The notes beneath the pieces were generated by a model. The model saw only the letters and a list, made by a program, of their open reading frames with translations. It made no database searches and was not told the DNA's origin. A stretch of 33,671 nt of DNA from Hyphomicrobiales bacterium (lineage in GTDB: Bacteria; Pseudomonadota; Alphaproteobacteria; Rhizobiales; Rhizobiaceae). Of this stretch, positions 26,169 to 33,671 are shown one piece after another. Numbering within the stretch: the first letter of the stretch is position 1; each line of letters starts with the position of its first letter. The stretch is taken from positions 43,477 through 77,147 of the forward strand of contig UCCS01000010.1 in NCBI GenBank assembly GCA_900470965.1, in the 5' to 3' direction. The position numbers and the translations under genes were made by a program.

Positions 26169-27209
26169 TTAGAAGCGATCGACATCTAGAATGGCCTGGG
26201 CAAAGGCCTGCGGTGCTTCTTGCGGCAGGTTATGGCCGATACCGCCAGTAATGTTGCGATGCTCATACCTGCCGGTGAACTTTTTGGCGTAGGCCGAAGG
26301 CTCCGGATGCGGCGCGCCATTGGCGTCGCCTTCCATGGTGATGGTCGGTACGGTGATGACGGGGAAGGCAGCGAGCTTCTTTTCCAACGCGTCATATTTC
26401 TTTTCGCCATTGGCGAGGCCAAGCCGCCAGCGGTAGTTGTGGATGGTGATCGCGACATGGTCGGGGTTCTCGAAGGCTTTGGCGGAGCGGTCGAAAGTCG
26501 CGTCATCAAATTTCCACTGCGGCGAAGCAAGCTTCCAAATCAGCTTTGCGAAATCATGCCGGTTGGCCTCATACCCCTCGCGGCCGCGTTCAGTGGCGAA
26601 GTAGAACTGATACCACCAGGACAGCTCGGCCTGCGGCGGAAGCGGCTTCTTGTTCGTCTCCTGACTGCCGATCAGATAGCCGCTGACCGAGACCAAGCCC
26701 TTGCAGCGTTCCGGCCAGACAGCGGCCAGGATGTCCGCGGTGCGGCCGCCCCAGTCATAACCGCCGATCACGGCGCGCTCGATGTCAAGCGCATCCATGA
26801 AGGCGATGATATCGGTGGCGATGGCAGCCTGCTGACCGTTGCGCGGTGTCTTTGCGGAGAGGAATTCGGTTGAGCCATAGCCGCGCAGATAGGGGATCAG
26901 TACCCGATAGCCGGCATCGGCGAGCGCAGGCGCGACATCGACGAAGCTGTAGATGTCGTAGGGCCAGCCATGAAGAAGGAGCACAACCGGGCCATTTGCG
27001 GGACCGGCTTCAGCGTAGCCAACATTAAGTACGCCAGCCTTGACCTGCTTCAGCGGTGCAAAGGACGTGTGCGAGCCTGCCGTGACGGCGGGCGCGGTGA
27101 CCTGTGATTGGGCACCGGCGGCGCTGGTCAGGCCGAATTCGACCGCCGCCATGGTCATGGCCGCAACACCGAAAAAACGACGACGCTGAAGATTGATTTC
27201 GCTGGACAT
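26169..27209 (-). CDS. Tat-exported alpha/beta hydrolase, epoxide-hydrolase-like
   Basis: This is a 346-residue protein with a twin-arginine signal (LQRRRFFGVAAM, then a hydrophobic stretch to AGA at about residue 33), so it is exported folded to the periplasm. The hydrolase domain shows LLLHGWPYDIYSF (HGxP oxyanion motif), a nucleophile elbow GGYDWGGRT with aspartate as nucleophile, and a late histidine in GIGHNLPQEAP. Aspartate plus HGWP is typical of epoxide hydrolases and related dehalogenases. The substrate is not known. The ATG at 27209 has GGAGAGAG upstream. The GAMAC-N6-GATAC element lies 48 bases before the start. Confidence 0.85.
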   Translation of the reverse strand: MSSEINLQRRRFFGVAAMTMAAVEFGLTSAAGAQSQVTAPAVTAGSHTSFAPLKQVKAGVLNVGYAEAGPANGPVVLLLHGWPYDIYSFVDVAPALADAGYRVLIPYLRGYGSTEFLSAKTPRNGQQAAIATDIIAFMDALDIERAVIGGYDWGGRTADILAAVWPERCKGLVSVSGYLIGSQETNKKPLPPQAELSWWYQFYFATERGREGYEANRHDFAKLIWKLASPQWKFDDATFDRSAKAFENPDHVAITIHNYRWRLGLANGEKKYDALEKKLAAFPVITVPTITMEGDANGAPHPEPSAYAKKFTGRYEHRNITGGIGHNLPQEAPQAFAQAILDVDRF

Positions 27210-27256
27210 TGGCTCTCTCCGTTTCAAGTTGATGGCAGGGAGAAAACAGCTCGCAT

Positions 27257-27272
27257 GTATCCCCGATGTTTC
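27257..27272 (-). promoter_or_regulatory. Candidate response-regulator site upstream of the Tat-hydrolase
   Basis: On the minus strand GAAACATCGGGGATAC matches the ohr site at 14 of 16 positions and again places GAAAC and GATAC 11 bases apart. A separate GATAC pair (27318-27322 and 27328-27332, plus strand, 10-base period) lies further upstream. Confidence 0.5.
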
Positions 27273-27346
27273 GGGTATCCGCTTCAATTGCATGCGGATG
27301 TAGCATCCGGCCTTCCAGATACGTTCTGATACAATTGGCTGCCTTC

Positions 27347-27717
27347 TCAATCGAAAATCCGTTGGATGAGGAAATCACGAAGCACCACGACATTGTTGTG
27401 CTCGTCATCGCTGGTGGCATAAAGCAGCGTGACGGTGCCTTTCCTTATGAAATCGGTCACGGGCTTCAGCTCTTCCTCTTTATGCTCAAGCTCTGCAGTG
27501 TAGCGCCGGCGGAACTCCTCCCAGCGAGAGGGCTCATGATTGAACCGTGGCGCAACTCGGTGCTTGGCGCGACATCCTTTAGCCAGGCAGTCAGTGCAGC
27601 ACGCTCCTTGCTGAGACCGCGCGGCCAGATGCGATCGACCAGCAGTCGGGCGCCATCCGCATCCGCCTTGGCCGCATAGACCCGCTTGAGCTTTATCGTC
27701 TCAGCTCTGGCTGTCAT
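27347..27717 (-). pseudogene. DUF488 family gene broken by a frameshift
   Basis: The N-terminal part (from ATG 27717, with GAGGAGG before it) reads [49 protein letters not shown], typical of the DUF488 family (about 120 aa). At about 27545-27552 the frame is lost. In another frame the rest of the family sequence continues ([16 protein letters not shown], then TVTLLYATSDDEHNNVVVLRDFL) to a stop at 27347-27349. Loss of one base explains it. Either a recent pseudogene or a sequencing error; codon quality past the break is still good. The function of DUF488 proteins is unknown. Confidence 0.8.
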
Positions 27718-27848
27718 CTGATCCTCCTCATTCACCGATCATCCCTCTTCTTGCGGGATCCCGGCCGGGCGAAGCGCTGATGCATGGAAGATAGCGCAGC
27801 CCTCATCGGAGCGCTTCCTACACTTCGGTACATATTGCCGGGAAACCA

Positions 27849-27864
27849 GACACATCCGAGATAC
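27849..27864 (+). promoter_or_regulatory. Candidate response-regulator site between the DUF488 gene and dipZ
   Basis: GACACATCCGAGATAC on the plus strand is the third copy of the GAMAC-N6-GATAC element, identical to the other two at 12 of 16 positions and oriented toward dipZ, 81 bases before its start. The 227-base divergent gap holds no other convincing gene. Confidence 0.45.
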
Positions 27865-27944
27865 ATCGCCCCGGCCAGATAGCCGCGTTGCTGGTCGGGC
27901 TGCATCGCCGTCCAGAGCCCGATCACCCGGTTTCAAAGGAAACG

Positions 27945-29723
27945 ATGATGACGCTTCTTATCATTGCCTATCTCGGAGGGGCGCTGACCATATTCAGCCC
28001 CTGCATCCTTCCCATCCTGCCCTTCGTCTTCGCCCGCGCCGGACAGCCATTCGTGCGCAGCACGCTGCCCATGCTGATCGGCATGGCCGCCACGTTCGCG
28101 TTGGTGGCCACACTTGCCGCCGTCGGCGGCAGCTGGGCGATCAACGCCAATGAATATGGCCGCCTTGCCGCGCTGACCTTGCTTGCCGTCTTCGGCGTCG
28201 GTCTTCTTTCGCCGCGTGTCGCAAGCTTCATCACCCAGCCGGTCGTCGATTTCGGCAACCGCCTGCTGAACGCTTCCGGCAAGACCGGTGCTGCGCCGAC
28301 TGTGGCAAGCGCGCTCGTTCTCGGCGTTGCAACCGGACTGCTCTGGGCGCCCTGCGCCGGGCCGATCCTCGGTCTCGTGCTGACGGGTGCGGCACTTCAG
28401 GGCGCCAACCTGCAGACGACATTCCTGCTGCTCGCCTATGCCGCCGGTGCCGCCACTTCGCTGGCTATCGCCCTCTCCGTCGGCGGAAAGATCTTTGCCG
28501 GCATGAAGAAGTCTCTCGGCGTCAGCGAGCGCATTCGTCAGGGCCTCGGCGCTGCCGTGCTTGCAGGTGTCGCCGTTATCGCACTCGGTCTCGACACCGG
28601 CCTGCTTTCGCAGCTTTCCTACGCCAGCACCGCATCTTTCGAGCAGGCCGTTCTCGACAGGGTGAATGTGAAGCCAACAGATGGAGGATCGTCCGAAGTC
28701 GCGAGCAACGACAAGACGATCGGTCTTGCCGATGCGAAGAAACCTTTCCGCAGCGATCTGCCGGTCGAAGGCCGTGCGCCATCGCTGGACGGAGCCGTCG
28801 AATGGCTGAACACGCCGCCGCTGACGACGGAACAGCTTCGTGGCAAGGTCGTGCTCGTCGATTTCTGGACCTATTCCTGCATCAACTGCATCCGCACTAT
28901 CCCCTATGTCCGCGCCTGGGCTGAAAAATATAAAGACCAGGGCCTGGTCGTGATCGGCGTGCATGCCCCGGAATTTGCCTTCGAAAAGAAGATCGACAAT
29001 GTCAAAAATGCCATTGGCGACTTCAACATCGGCTATCCGGTTGCAATCGACAACGACTACAAGATCTGGCGCGCCTTCGATAACAGCTACTGGCCGGCCC
29101 ATTATCTGATCGATGCCAAGGGCCAGATCCGCGAACATCACTTCGGCGAAGGCAACTACCGACAGACTGAGCAGGCGATCCAGGACCTGTTGCGCGAAGC
29201 CGGCAGCGAGATGGCAACAAGCGCACCGGTCGTGCCGGATGCGAAAGGTGCCGAGGTGAGCCCGGACCTGAAGGACATCGGCTCTGGCGAGACCTATATC
29301 GGCTATAAGCAGGCCACCGGCTTTGCGTCCAATGAGAGCATGCGCGCCGATGCCACCAAGGACTATTCGGTCAAGCAGCCGGGTCTCAACCAGTGGGGTC
29401 TTGCGGGCAAATGGACTGTCGGTGCCGAAGAGGCGACCCTGGATCAGGCAGGCGGCGGCATCGCCTACCGCTTCAGCGCCCGCGATCTACATCTCGTTCT
29501 TGGCCCAAGTACTGACGGCAAACCGATCCGCTTCCAGGTGACGGTCGACGGCAAGGCGCCGGGTGCCGACCACGGCAGCGATATCGATGCCGATGGAAAC
29601 GGCACGGTGACCTCGACCAAACTCTACCAGCTCGTGCGCCAGTCCGGCGCGGTGGAAGCACGCAACTTCGAGATCCATTTCCTCGATCCCGGCGTCCAGG
29701 CCTACGCCTTCACATTCGGCTGA
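27945..29723 (+). CDS. DipZ-like protein: CcdA membrane domain fused to thioredoxin domain
   Basis: This 592-residue protein moves reducing power across the inner membrane. The CcdA/DsbD-type membrane part (about 1-225, roughly six helices) has the paired cysteines Cys20 (SPCILP) and Cys137 (APCAGP). A periplasmic TlpA-like thioredoxin domain follows (about 280-430), with the redox motif Cys312-Ile-Asn-Cys315 in FWTYSCINCIRT. A C-terminal beta-rich domain (about 450-592) is the one found in DipZ-type proteins. The start at ATG 27945 (or 27948) follows AAAGGA; upstream open frame lacks membrane character. It probably reduces periplasmic thiols, with a possible role in peroxide defence. It is followed by a secreted hydrolase 43 bases on. 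Confidence 0.9.
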   Translation: MMTLLIIAYLGGALTIFSPCILPILPFVFARAGQPFVRSTLPMLIGMAATFALVATLAAVGGSWAINANEYGRLAALTLLAVFGVGLLSPRVASFITQPVVDFGNRLLNASGKTGAAPTVASALVLGVATGLLWAPCAGPILGLVLTGAALQGANLQTTFLLLAYAAGAATSLAIALSVGGKIFAGMKKSLGVSERIRQGLGAAVLAGVAVIALGLDTGLLSQLSYASTASFEQAVLDRVNVKPTDGGSSEVASNDKTIGLADAKKPFRSDLPVEGRAPSLDGAVEWLNTPPLTTEQLRGKVVLVDFWTYSCINCIRTIPYVRAWAEKYKDQGLVVIGVHAPEFAFEKKIDNVKNAIGDFNIGYPVAIDNDYKIWRAFDNSYWPAHYLIDAKGQIREHHFGEGNYRQTEQAIQDLLREAGSEMATSAPVVPDAKGAEVSPDLKDIGSGETYIGYKQATGFASNESMRADATKDYSVKQPGLNQWGLAGKWTVGAEEATLDQAGGGIAYRFSARDLHLVLGPSTDGKPIRFQVTVDGKAPGADHGSDIDADGNGTVTSTKLYQLVRQSGAVEARNFEIHFLDPGVQAYAFTFG

Positions 29724-29766
29724 ACATTCCTTCTCTCGTTTAACTTGAACAACAGGAGCAATCACC

Positions 29767-30525
29767 ATGAAACGCAAGTATTTTTCTACCATCGCCTTTG
29801 CCTTCGCCACCAGCGTCATCGCTTTTGCTGCCCAGGCGGCCGAGGTGAAAAACATCGTCGTCGTCCACGGCGCACTCGCCGATGGCTCCGGCTGGCGCCA
29901 GGCAACCGAAATCCTCGAGCGCCGCGGCTTCAACGTCACCATTGTCCAGGAGCCGATCACCTCGCTCGCCGATGATATCGCCGCCACCAACCGGGTGCTG
30001 GACCTGCAGGACGGCCCGACCCTGCTCGTCGGGCACAGCTATGGCGGCATGGTGATCACCGAAGCCGGCAACAGTCCCAATGTCGTGGGCCTGGTCTATG
30101 TCGCGGCCTTCCAGCCGGACAAGGGTGAAAGCCTCATCAGCCTGGCGAGTTCCAAGCCGGCTGGCGGCATGAATATTCGTGAGACAAAGGACGGAAAATA
30201 CCTCTATCTCGATCCGGCCGCCTTCGCGAACGACTTCGCCGCCGACCTGCCGAAGGACGAGGCCGCGTTCCTAGCGAAATCGCAGGTCTTCGCCTCCAAG
30301 GAGGCCTTCTCGGCCAAGGTCGGGGATCCCGCCTGGAAGACTAAAAAGAGCTGGACGATCGTCGCCACGGAAGACCGTTCGATCAATCCCGACCTCGAAC
30401 GCGACATGGCAAAGCGGGCCGGCAGCACGGTGGCGGAGATCAAGGCAAGCCACGCCGTCTTCGCGTCTCAACCGGAGAAGGTTGCCGATGTGATCGCGAA
30501 GGCTGCCGAGGCAGCCGGCAAGTAA
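29767..30525 (+). CDS. Secreted alpha/beta hydrolase
   Basis: This is a 252-residue protein with a Sec signal peptide (MKRKYFSTIAFAFATSVIAFAAQA, cleavage before AEVKN). The mature part begins with IVVVHGALADGSGWRQ, has the nucleophile elbow VGHSYGGMV (serine), and late acidic and histidine residues (ATEDRSINPD; ASHAVFASQPEKV). It resembles the esterase-like group of small alpha/beta hydrolases common in proteobacteria, whose natural substrates are mostly unknown. An AGGAG precedes the ATG. It is probably co-transcribed with dipZ. Confidence 0.87.
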   Translation: MKRKYFSTIAFAFATSVIAFAAQAAEVKNIVVVHGALADGSGWRQATEILERRGFNVTIVQEPITSLADDIAATNRVLDLQDGPTLLVGHSYGGMVITEAGNSPNVVGLVYVAAFQPDKGESLISLASSKPAGGMNIRETKDGKYLYLDPAAFANDFAADLPKDEAAFLAKSQVFASKEAFSAKVGDPAWKTKKSWTIVATEDRSINPDLERDMAKRAGSTVAEIKASHAVFASQPEKVADVIAKAAEAAGK

Positions 30526-30546
30526 TCAGATCAAAAGCGGTGACCG

Positions 30547-30572
30547 GAGCCGGTGGATCACTCCGCCGGCTC
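30547..30572. terminator. Convergent hairpin terminator
   Basis: GAGCCGG (30547-30553) pairs with CCGGCTC (30566-30572) around a 12-base loop and is followed on the plus strand by ATTTT. It lies between the convergent hydrolase and dhaL genes and overlaps the end of dhaL. Confidence 0.55.
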
Positions 30573-31214
30573 ATTTTCCGTGAACGTTTCCTTCATCGCC
30601 TTGATGATGACGACGGCCGATGCCGCGCCCGGATCGATGTGGCCAAGGGATCGTTCGCCGAGGCGGGCGGCACGGCCGCGCGTGGCAACCATCGAACGGG
30701 TCGAGCGTGCGCCGGCGTCTGCGGCTTCAAGAATGCCGTTCCACATGTCCGAGACGCTCGCCTGTCTGTCGCGGGCAGCCGCCGCCGCTTCTGTTGCCGG
30801 GATCCAGGCATCCAGCATCGTCTTATCACCGCGCTGCCCCTTTCCGCGGTCCCGGATACCCGATGTCATGGCCTCGACAATTGCAGCCTGAGCGGCGATC
30901 GAAAGGGTCTCGTCCCGCTTCAGAGCCTGCGCTGCCTTGCGGAAGGCCGTGGCATAGAGCGGGCCGGTCGATGCGCCAACGGCATCGAGAAAAGCGGATG
31001 CGGCAAGCGAAAAGACCTCTGATGGCAATATTTTATCGAGATCGTGTTTCGCCAGTTCGCCATTGACCGCCTGGAAGCCGAGCGACATGGTAATGCCGTG
31101 GTCGGCATCGCCGATCGCGCCATCCAGATCGGAGAGATGATCCTTCTCAGCCGAAATCGCCACGGATATCCGGTGAAACATCCTGCTGAGGCGGCGGGCC
31201 GCGTTTGCCGACAT
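30558..31214 (-). CDS. dhaL: DhaL, dihydroxyacetone kinase ADP/ATP-binding subunit
   Basis: This is a 218-residue DhaL protein, the nucleotide-binding subunit of dihydroxyacetone-type kinases. The aspartate motif that binds Mg-nucleotide is LDGAIGDADHG (about residues 30-40), and the helical barrel motifs ASTGPLY, GKGQRGDKTMLDAW and ARLGERSLGHIDPGA are present. GGGAGG precedes the ATG by seven bases. It follows the SorC-DhaK fusion by 60 bases and should supply its phosphoryl-donor half. No PTS-type DhaM is in view, so ATP may be the direct donor (inference). Related rhizobial kinases act on tetruloses, so the substrate may not be dihydroxyacetone. Confidence 0.9.
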   Translation of the reverse strand: MSANAARRLSRMFHRISVAISAEKDHLSDLDGAIGDADHGITMSLGFQAVNGELAKHDLDKILPSEVFSLAASAFLDAVGASTGPLYATAFRKAAQALKRDETLSIAAQAAIVEAMTSGIRDRGKGQRGDKTMLDAWIPATEAAAAARDRQASVSDMWNGILEAADAGARSTRSMVATRGRAARLGERSLGHIDPGAASAVVIIKAMKETFTENEPAE

Positions 31215-31251
31215 GCGTATCCTCCCAATTCATGCAGCCCAGCCCCCTGGG

Positions 31252-31275
31252 ATGCTTTTATGCTTTTATGCTTTT
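31252..31275 (-). repeat. Three tandem copies of an 8-base repeat between dhaK and dhaL
   Basis: ATGCTTTT is repeated exactly three times (31252-31259, 31260-31267, 31268-31275), running from the dhaK stop codon into the gap before dhaL. Slippage would change the gap by eight bases without altering either protein. A short CCCAG/CTGGG hairpin follows on the minus strand. Confidence 0.8.
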
Positions 31276-33365
31276 CAGTTTACGACCCTCAGAAACGCCG
31301 TATCGCAGGGGTGATGCAGCAGATCCGTCAATTCCTGGTCGAGATGCAGGATCGATATGGATGCGCCGACCATATCGAGCGATGTGCAATAATGCCCCAC
31401 CCAGTTCGCTTCGATCTTGATCCCCTTCGCGCTCAGGCGCTGCTCCACCCTTCGGTAGAGAATATAGAGCTCCATCAGCGGCGTGCCGCCGAACGAGTTG
31501 ACGAGAACGGCGACGCGGTCCCCCGCCACCGGTTTCATCTCCGAAAATATGCGATCCATGACGACATCGACCACGCCGTCGGCGCTCATCATCTTTTCGC
31601 GCATCACGCCCGGTTCGCCGTGAATGCCCATGCCGATTTCCATATCGTCGGGACCGATCTCGAAATTGTGGCGACGCGTCTGCGGCAACGAACAGGGCTC
31701 CAGCGCAACACCCATCGTGAACGTACGGTCATTGGCTTTTCGCGTTGCTGCCTCGCAAGCATTCAACGACAGGCCGCGATCGCAGGCCGCACCGGCAATC
31801 TTGAAAATGAAGAAATTGCCGGCAACACCGCGGCGTCCATCCCGATCCTCCAAAGGCGAGGAGGAGATATCGTCGGTCGTCACCACGGTGCGGACTTCGA
31901 TATTGTCCTCTGCCGCCATTTCGGCAGCCATCTCGAAATTCATGACGTCGCCGGCGTAATTGCCGTAGACGAAGAGCACGCCCTCCCCGCCCGACGCTGC
32001 CTTGGCGCATTGCAGGATCGGCCCCGGAGGCGGCGAGGAAAAGATATTCCCGACCGCGACAGCGTCAGCGAGCCCTTTGCCGACATAACCGAGGAACGCC
32101 GGCTCATGGCCGGTGCCGCCGCCGACGACCAGTCCAACCTTGCCAGCCCGCGGGCCCGCGCGGGCAACGAGAGCGCGGTTGGAGCCGTCGACCGGGCGGA
32201 GGTAATTCGCATGCGCTTTGACGACACCCTCGAGCATTTCCTCGACGACATCATCAGGATTGTTCAGGAACTTCTTGATGTGGGTGCGAGCGCTATTCGG
32301 TGGCGCCGACACCTCGCTTTCCGCGCGCGGACGCTGGGAGAGCTTTTGGGCGATCTCGGTGACGCCATCAGCATTCAGGATGCCGCGGCCGGTGGCTGCA
32401 TCGGTGATCAGCACATTGACATAGCCGCCGCGCAGCGCGGCGAGGATCGCCGGCACCTTGTCGAACCCGCCGGCAACAGCAATGCGCATGTTGATCTTCT
32501 TCAGGAGGTCAAGCGAAATGCCGACGGTCCGGTCGTCCAGCGGACCGGCGACGGGCCGTCCGTGGCCGTCGATGAAGCGTCCGGCAACGACACCGGTCGC
32601 GTCCTTCGCCAGATAGTCCTGCAACGATACCGACTCAAAAAAGCCGCTGGTGTGGATAGTGGAATTCGGCCGCATGGAGGCGATGCCGAAAATCACCCTG
32701 TTTGCCCGCGAAAGCGCCTCAAACTGCTGATCGATCAAAGGTTCGCGCATCAGCATGTTACGCAATTCGGCGCTGGAAACGATGGCAGGCGCAGAAATGT
32801 TGATAAGCCGGCCATCGACCGCGTCGGCAAAGGCCGCGGCACAAAGTTCCGGCGTGTAGGCGAAGGTTGCGCTCGTCCCACCTGTCGCCTGCACGATGGT
32901 CATGTCCTGCAGTCCCGAAATGGCGGCCTGCTCGCCAACCGCCATGATGGTGCGGCCCCAAACGACCGCCATTGTATCCCCGGATTTCAACAGTTTCTGC
33001 AGCGCCTGCGCGCCGGCTGCGCCAAGCCGTTCGATCAGCGGCCGGGCATTGTCGTCGCTCGGTACGACAAGACAGTCATGCAGACCGAAATGCCGCTTCA
33101 GTTCCTGGGCGATGGTGAGAGAACTCAGGCGCGAGGGTTCGATGGAAATATTGACGATGCCGCGGGCGCGCGCATCGGCGAGGTAACTGTTCACCGTGGC
33201 GCGTGAAATGCCCATGGTTTCGGCGATATCGCCTTGGGTCATGCCATCTTCGTAGTAGAGCCAGCATGCCCACACATAGGGATCGTCGCCGTAGCGCAGC
33301 GGGATTGGTTCAGCCGCGATATCAGCCGTAGTGTTCTTTCGTGCCGATGATGTCTTAGCCGTCAT
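31275..33365 (-). CDS. Fusion of a SorC-type sugar-binding regulator with DhaK kinase subunit
   Basis: This 696-residue protein joins two functions. Residues about 28-68 form a helix-turn-helix (WLYYEDGMTQGDIAETMGISRATV), and about 75-345 a SorC/DeoR-type sugar-phosphate-binding domain. Residues 362-696 are a complete DhaK, the substrate-binding subunit of dihydroxyacetone kinase. Its active-site residues are kept: His420 (GGGTGHEP), Asp473 (NYAGD) and the substrate-linking His582 (GMGIHGEPG). The frame is open to 33506, but the ATG at 33365 gives the normal SorC-like start. The arrangement suggests an enzyme that also senses its substrate or product and controls its own operon. This fusion architecture is, as far as I know, recorded in rhizobia but little studied. 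Confidence 0.88.
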   Translation of the reverse strand: MTAKTSSARKNTTADIAAEPIPLRYGDDPYVWACWLYYEDGMTQGDIAETMGISRATVNSYLADARARGIVNISIEPSRLSSLTIAQELKRHFGLHDCLVVPSDDNARPLIERLGAAGAQALQKLLKSGDTMAVVWGRTIMAVGEQAAISGLQDMTIVQATGGTSATFAYTPELCAAAFADAVDGRLINISAPAIVSSAELRNMLMREPLIDQQFEALSRANRVIFGIASMRPNSTIHTSGFFESVSLQDYLAKDATGVVAGRFIDGHGRPVAGPLDDRTVGISLDLLKKINMRIAVAGGFDKVPAILAALRGGYVNVLITDAATGRGILNADGVTEIAQKLSQRPRAESEVSAPPNSARTHIKKFLNNPDDVVEEMLEGVVKAHANYLRPVDGSNRALVARAGPRAGKVGLVVGGGTGHEPAFLGYVGKGLADAVAVGNIFSSPPPGPILQCAKAASGGEGVLFVYGNYAGDVMNFEMAAEMAAEDNIEVRTVVTTDDISSSPLEDRDGRRGVAGNFFIFKIAGAACDRGLSLNACEAATRKANDRTFTMGVALEPCSLPQTRRHNFEIGPDDMEIGMGIHGEPGVMREKMMSADGVVDVVMDRIFSEMKPVAGDRVAVLVNSFGGTPLMELYILYRRVEQRLSAKGIKIEANWVGHYCTSLDMVGASISILHLDQELTDLLHHPCDTAFLRVVN

Positions 33366-33446
33366 CCTGCCTGGTTCCCCTCGTCTGCAATCGACGGCGA
33401 AGATGAGCGCAAAAGCTGCAGTTTTCAACGTACTTCCGGCCGATTG

Positions 33447-33472
33447 TTCCCGGCCGCCGAAGCGGCCGGGAA
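33447..33472 (-). other. Eleven-base hairpin with UUCG loop before the SorC-DhaK gene
   Basis: TTCCCGGCCGC and its perfect complement enclose four bases. On the transcribed (minus) strand the loop is C(UUCG)G, the extra-stable tetraloop. It lies between the partial dhaL and the fusion gene, without a T-run. It probably stabilises or processes the polycistronic mRNA rather than ending it. Confidence 0.65.
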
Positions 33473-33517
33473 GGTGATACAAGGGAGGATCACGGGCTCT
33501 CACCAAAGCCCGATTTG

Positions 33518-33671
33518 TCAGGCGGGCTGGAGCCTCGTTTCCACGCCATCAGCCAGCGATTTCAGGATCAACGCGCAGGATGTCGCGCCCGCATCGAGCA
33601 CGCCGAGCGAACGTTCGCCAAGGCGGCTGGCGCGACCGATCTTGGCGACGAGATCGCGTGTACTGTCCCGG
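33518..33671 (-). CDS. Second DhaL-type protein, C-terminal part only
   Basis: The last 50 residues of a DhaL domain are encoded up to the window edge, including GRASRLGERSLGVLDAG and the ending LKSLADGVETRLQPA, closely similar to the end of the DhaL at 30558 (GRAARLGERSLGHIDPG). The rest lies beyond the window. It could be a stand-alone DhaL or the end of a single-chain DhaK-DhaL kinase. Confidence 0.82.
   Translation of the reverse strand, partial: RDSTRDLVAKIGRASRLGERSLGVLDAGATSCALILKSLADGVETRLQPA

Noticed and set aside
27732..27936. Small overlapping minus-strand reading frames between the DUF488 gene and dipZ
   Set aside because: No ribosome site, no recognisable protein character, and they lie across the divergent promoter region.
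31275..32360. Loss of the DhaK catalytic histidine (a Phe near FTMGVALEPC)
   Set aside because: The covalent histidine of DhaK lies in GIHGEPG, which is intact here. The position near VALEPC is variable in the family.

Overview
The window looks like accessory chromosome or megaplasmid sequence from a Rhizobium-type alphaproteobacterium. The grounds are high GC with strong third-position bias, rhizobial-type sugar ABC, SorC-DhaK and PhnF proteins, and tightly packed operons. No rRNA, tRNA, CRISPR array, phage gene or insertion sequence was seen. The last gene runs off the right edge.

Region 1 (1-6370): a sugar ABC importer operon (binding protein, two permeases, MsmK/UgpC-type ATPase) with an embedded GH127 (DUF1680) glycosidase that keeps the Cys/Glu zinc-site motifs of beta-L-arabinofuranosidases. 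Region 2 (6358-8898): two divergent genes, a prolyl-aminopeptidase-like hydrolase and an M24 Xaa-Pro peptidase. Beside the arabinofuranosidase they suggest use of plant hydroxyproline-rich glycoproteins (inference).

Region 3 (9008-20408, perhaps to 21489): a C-P lyase-type phosphonate cluster in two units. They are phnF-G-H-I-J-K-L-M and, after a perfect 27-base palindrome, phnC-D-E1-E2 plus a PfkB-type kinase. An HtrA-like protease follows. The most striking feature of the window is that this PhnJ lacks three of the four cysteines used for the [4Fe-4S] cluster and thiyl radical in canonical C-P lyase. The radical glycine, the PhnI zinc histidines and both ABC ATPases remain. The cluster may therefore be a remodelled C-P-lyase-like machine with different chemistry.

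Region 4 (21490-30540): a TetR-haloalkane dehalogenase operon with an apparently leaderless start, a 44-residue peptide gene with its own terminator, an Ohr-type peroxidase, an OmpR-family two-component system, a Tat-exported alpha/beta hydrolase, a frameshifted DUF488 gene, and a DipZ-like thiol-redox membrane protein followed by a secreted alpha/beta hydrolase. Three promoters here carry a shared 11-base-period direct repeat (GAMAC-N6-GATAC), which may define a small regulon of the local response regulator.

Region 5 (30547-33671, minus strand): dihydroxyacetone-kinase-type genes. They are a partial DhaL, a fusion of a SorC-type sugar-responsive regulator to a complete DhaK, and a second full DhaL. 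A C(UUCG)G hairpin and a triplicated 8-base repeat lie between the genes.
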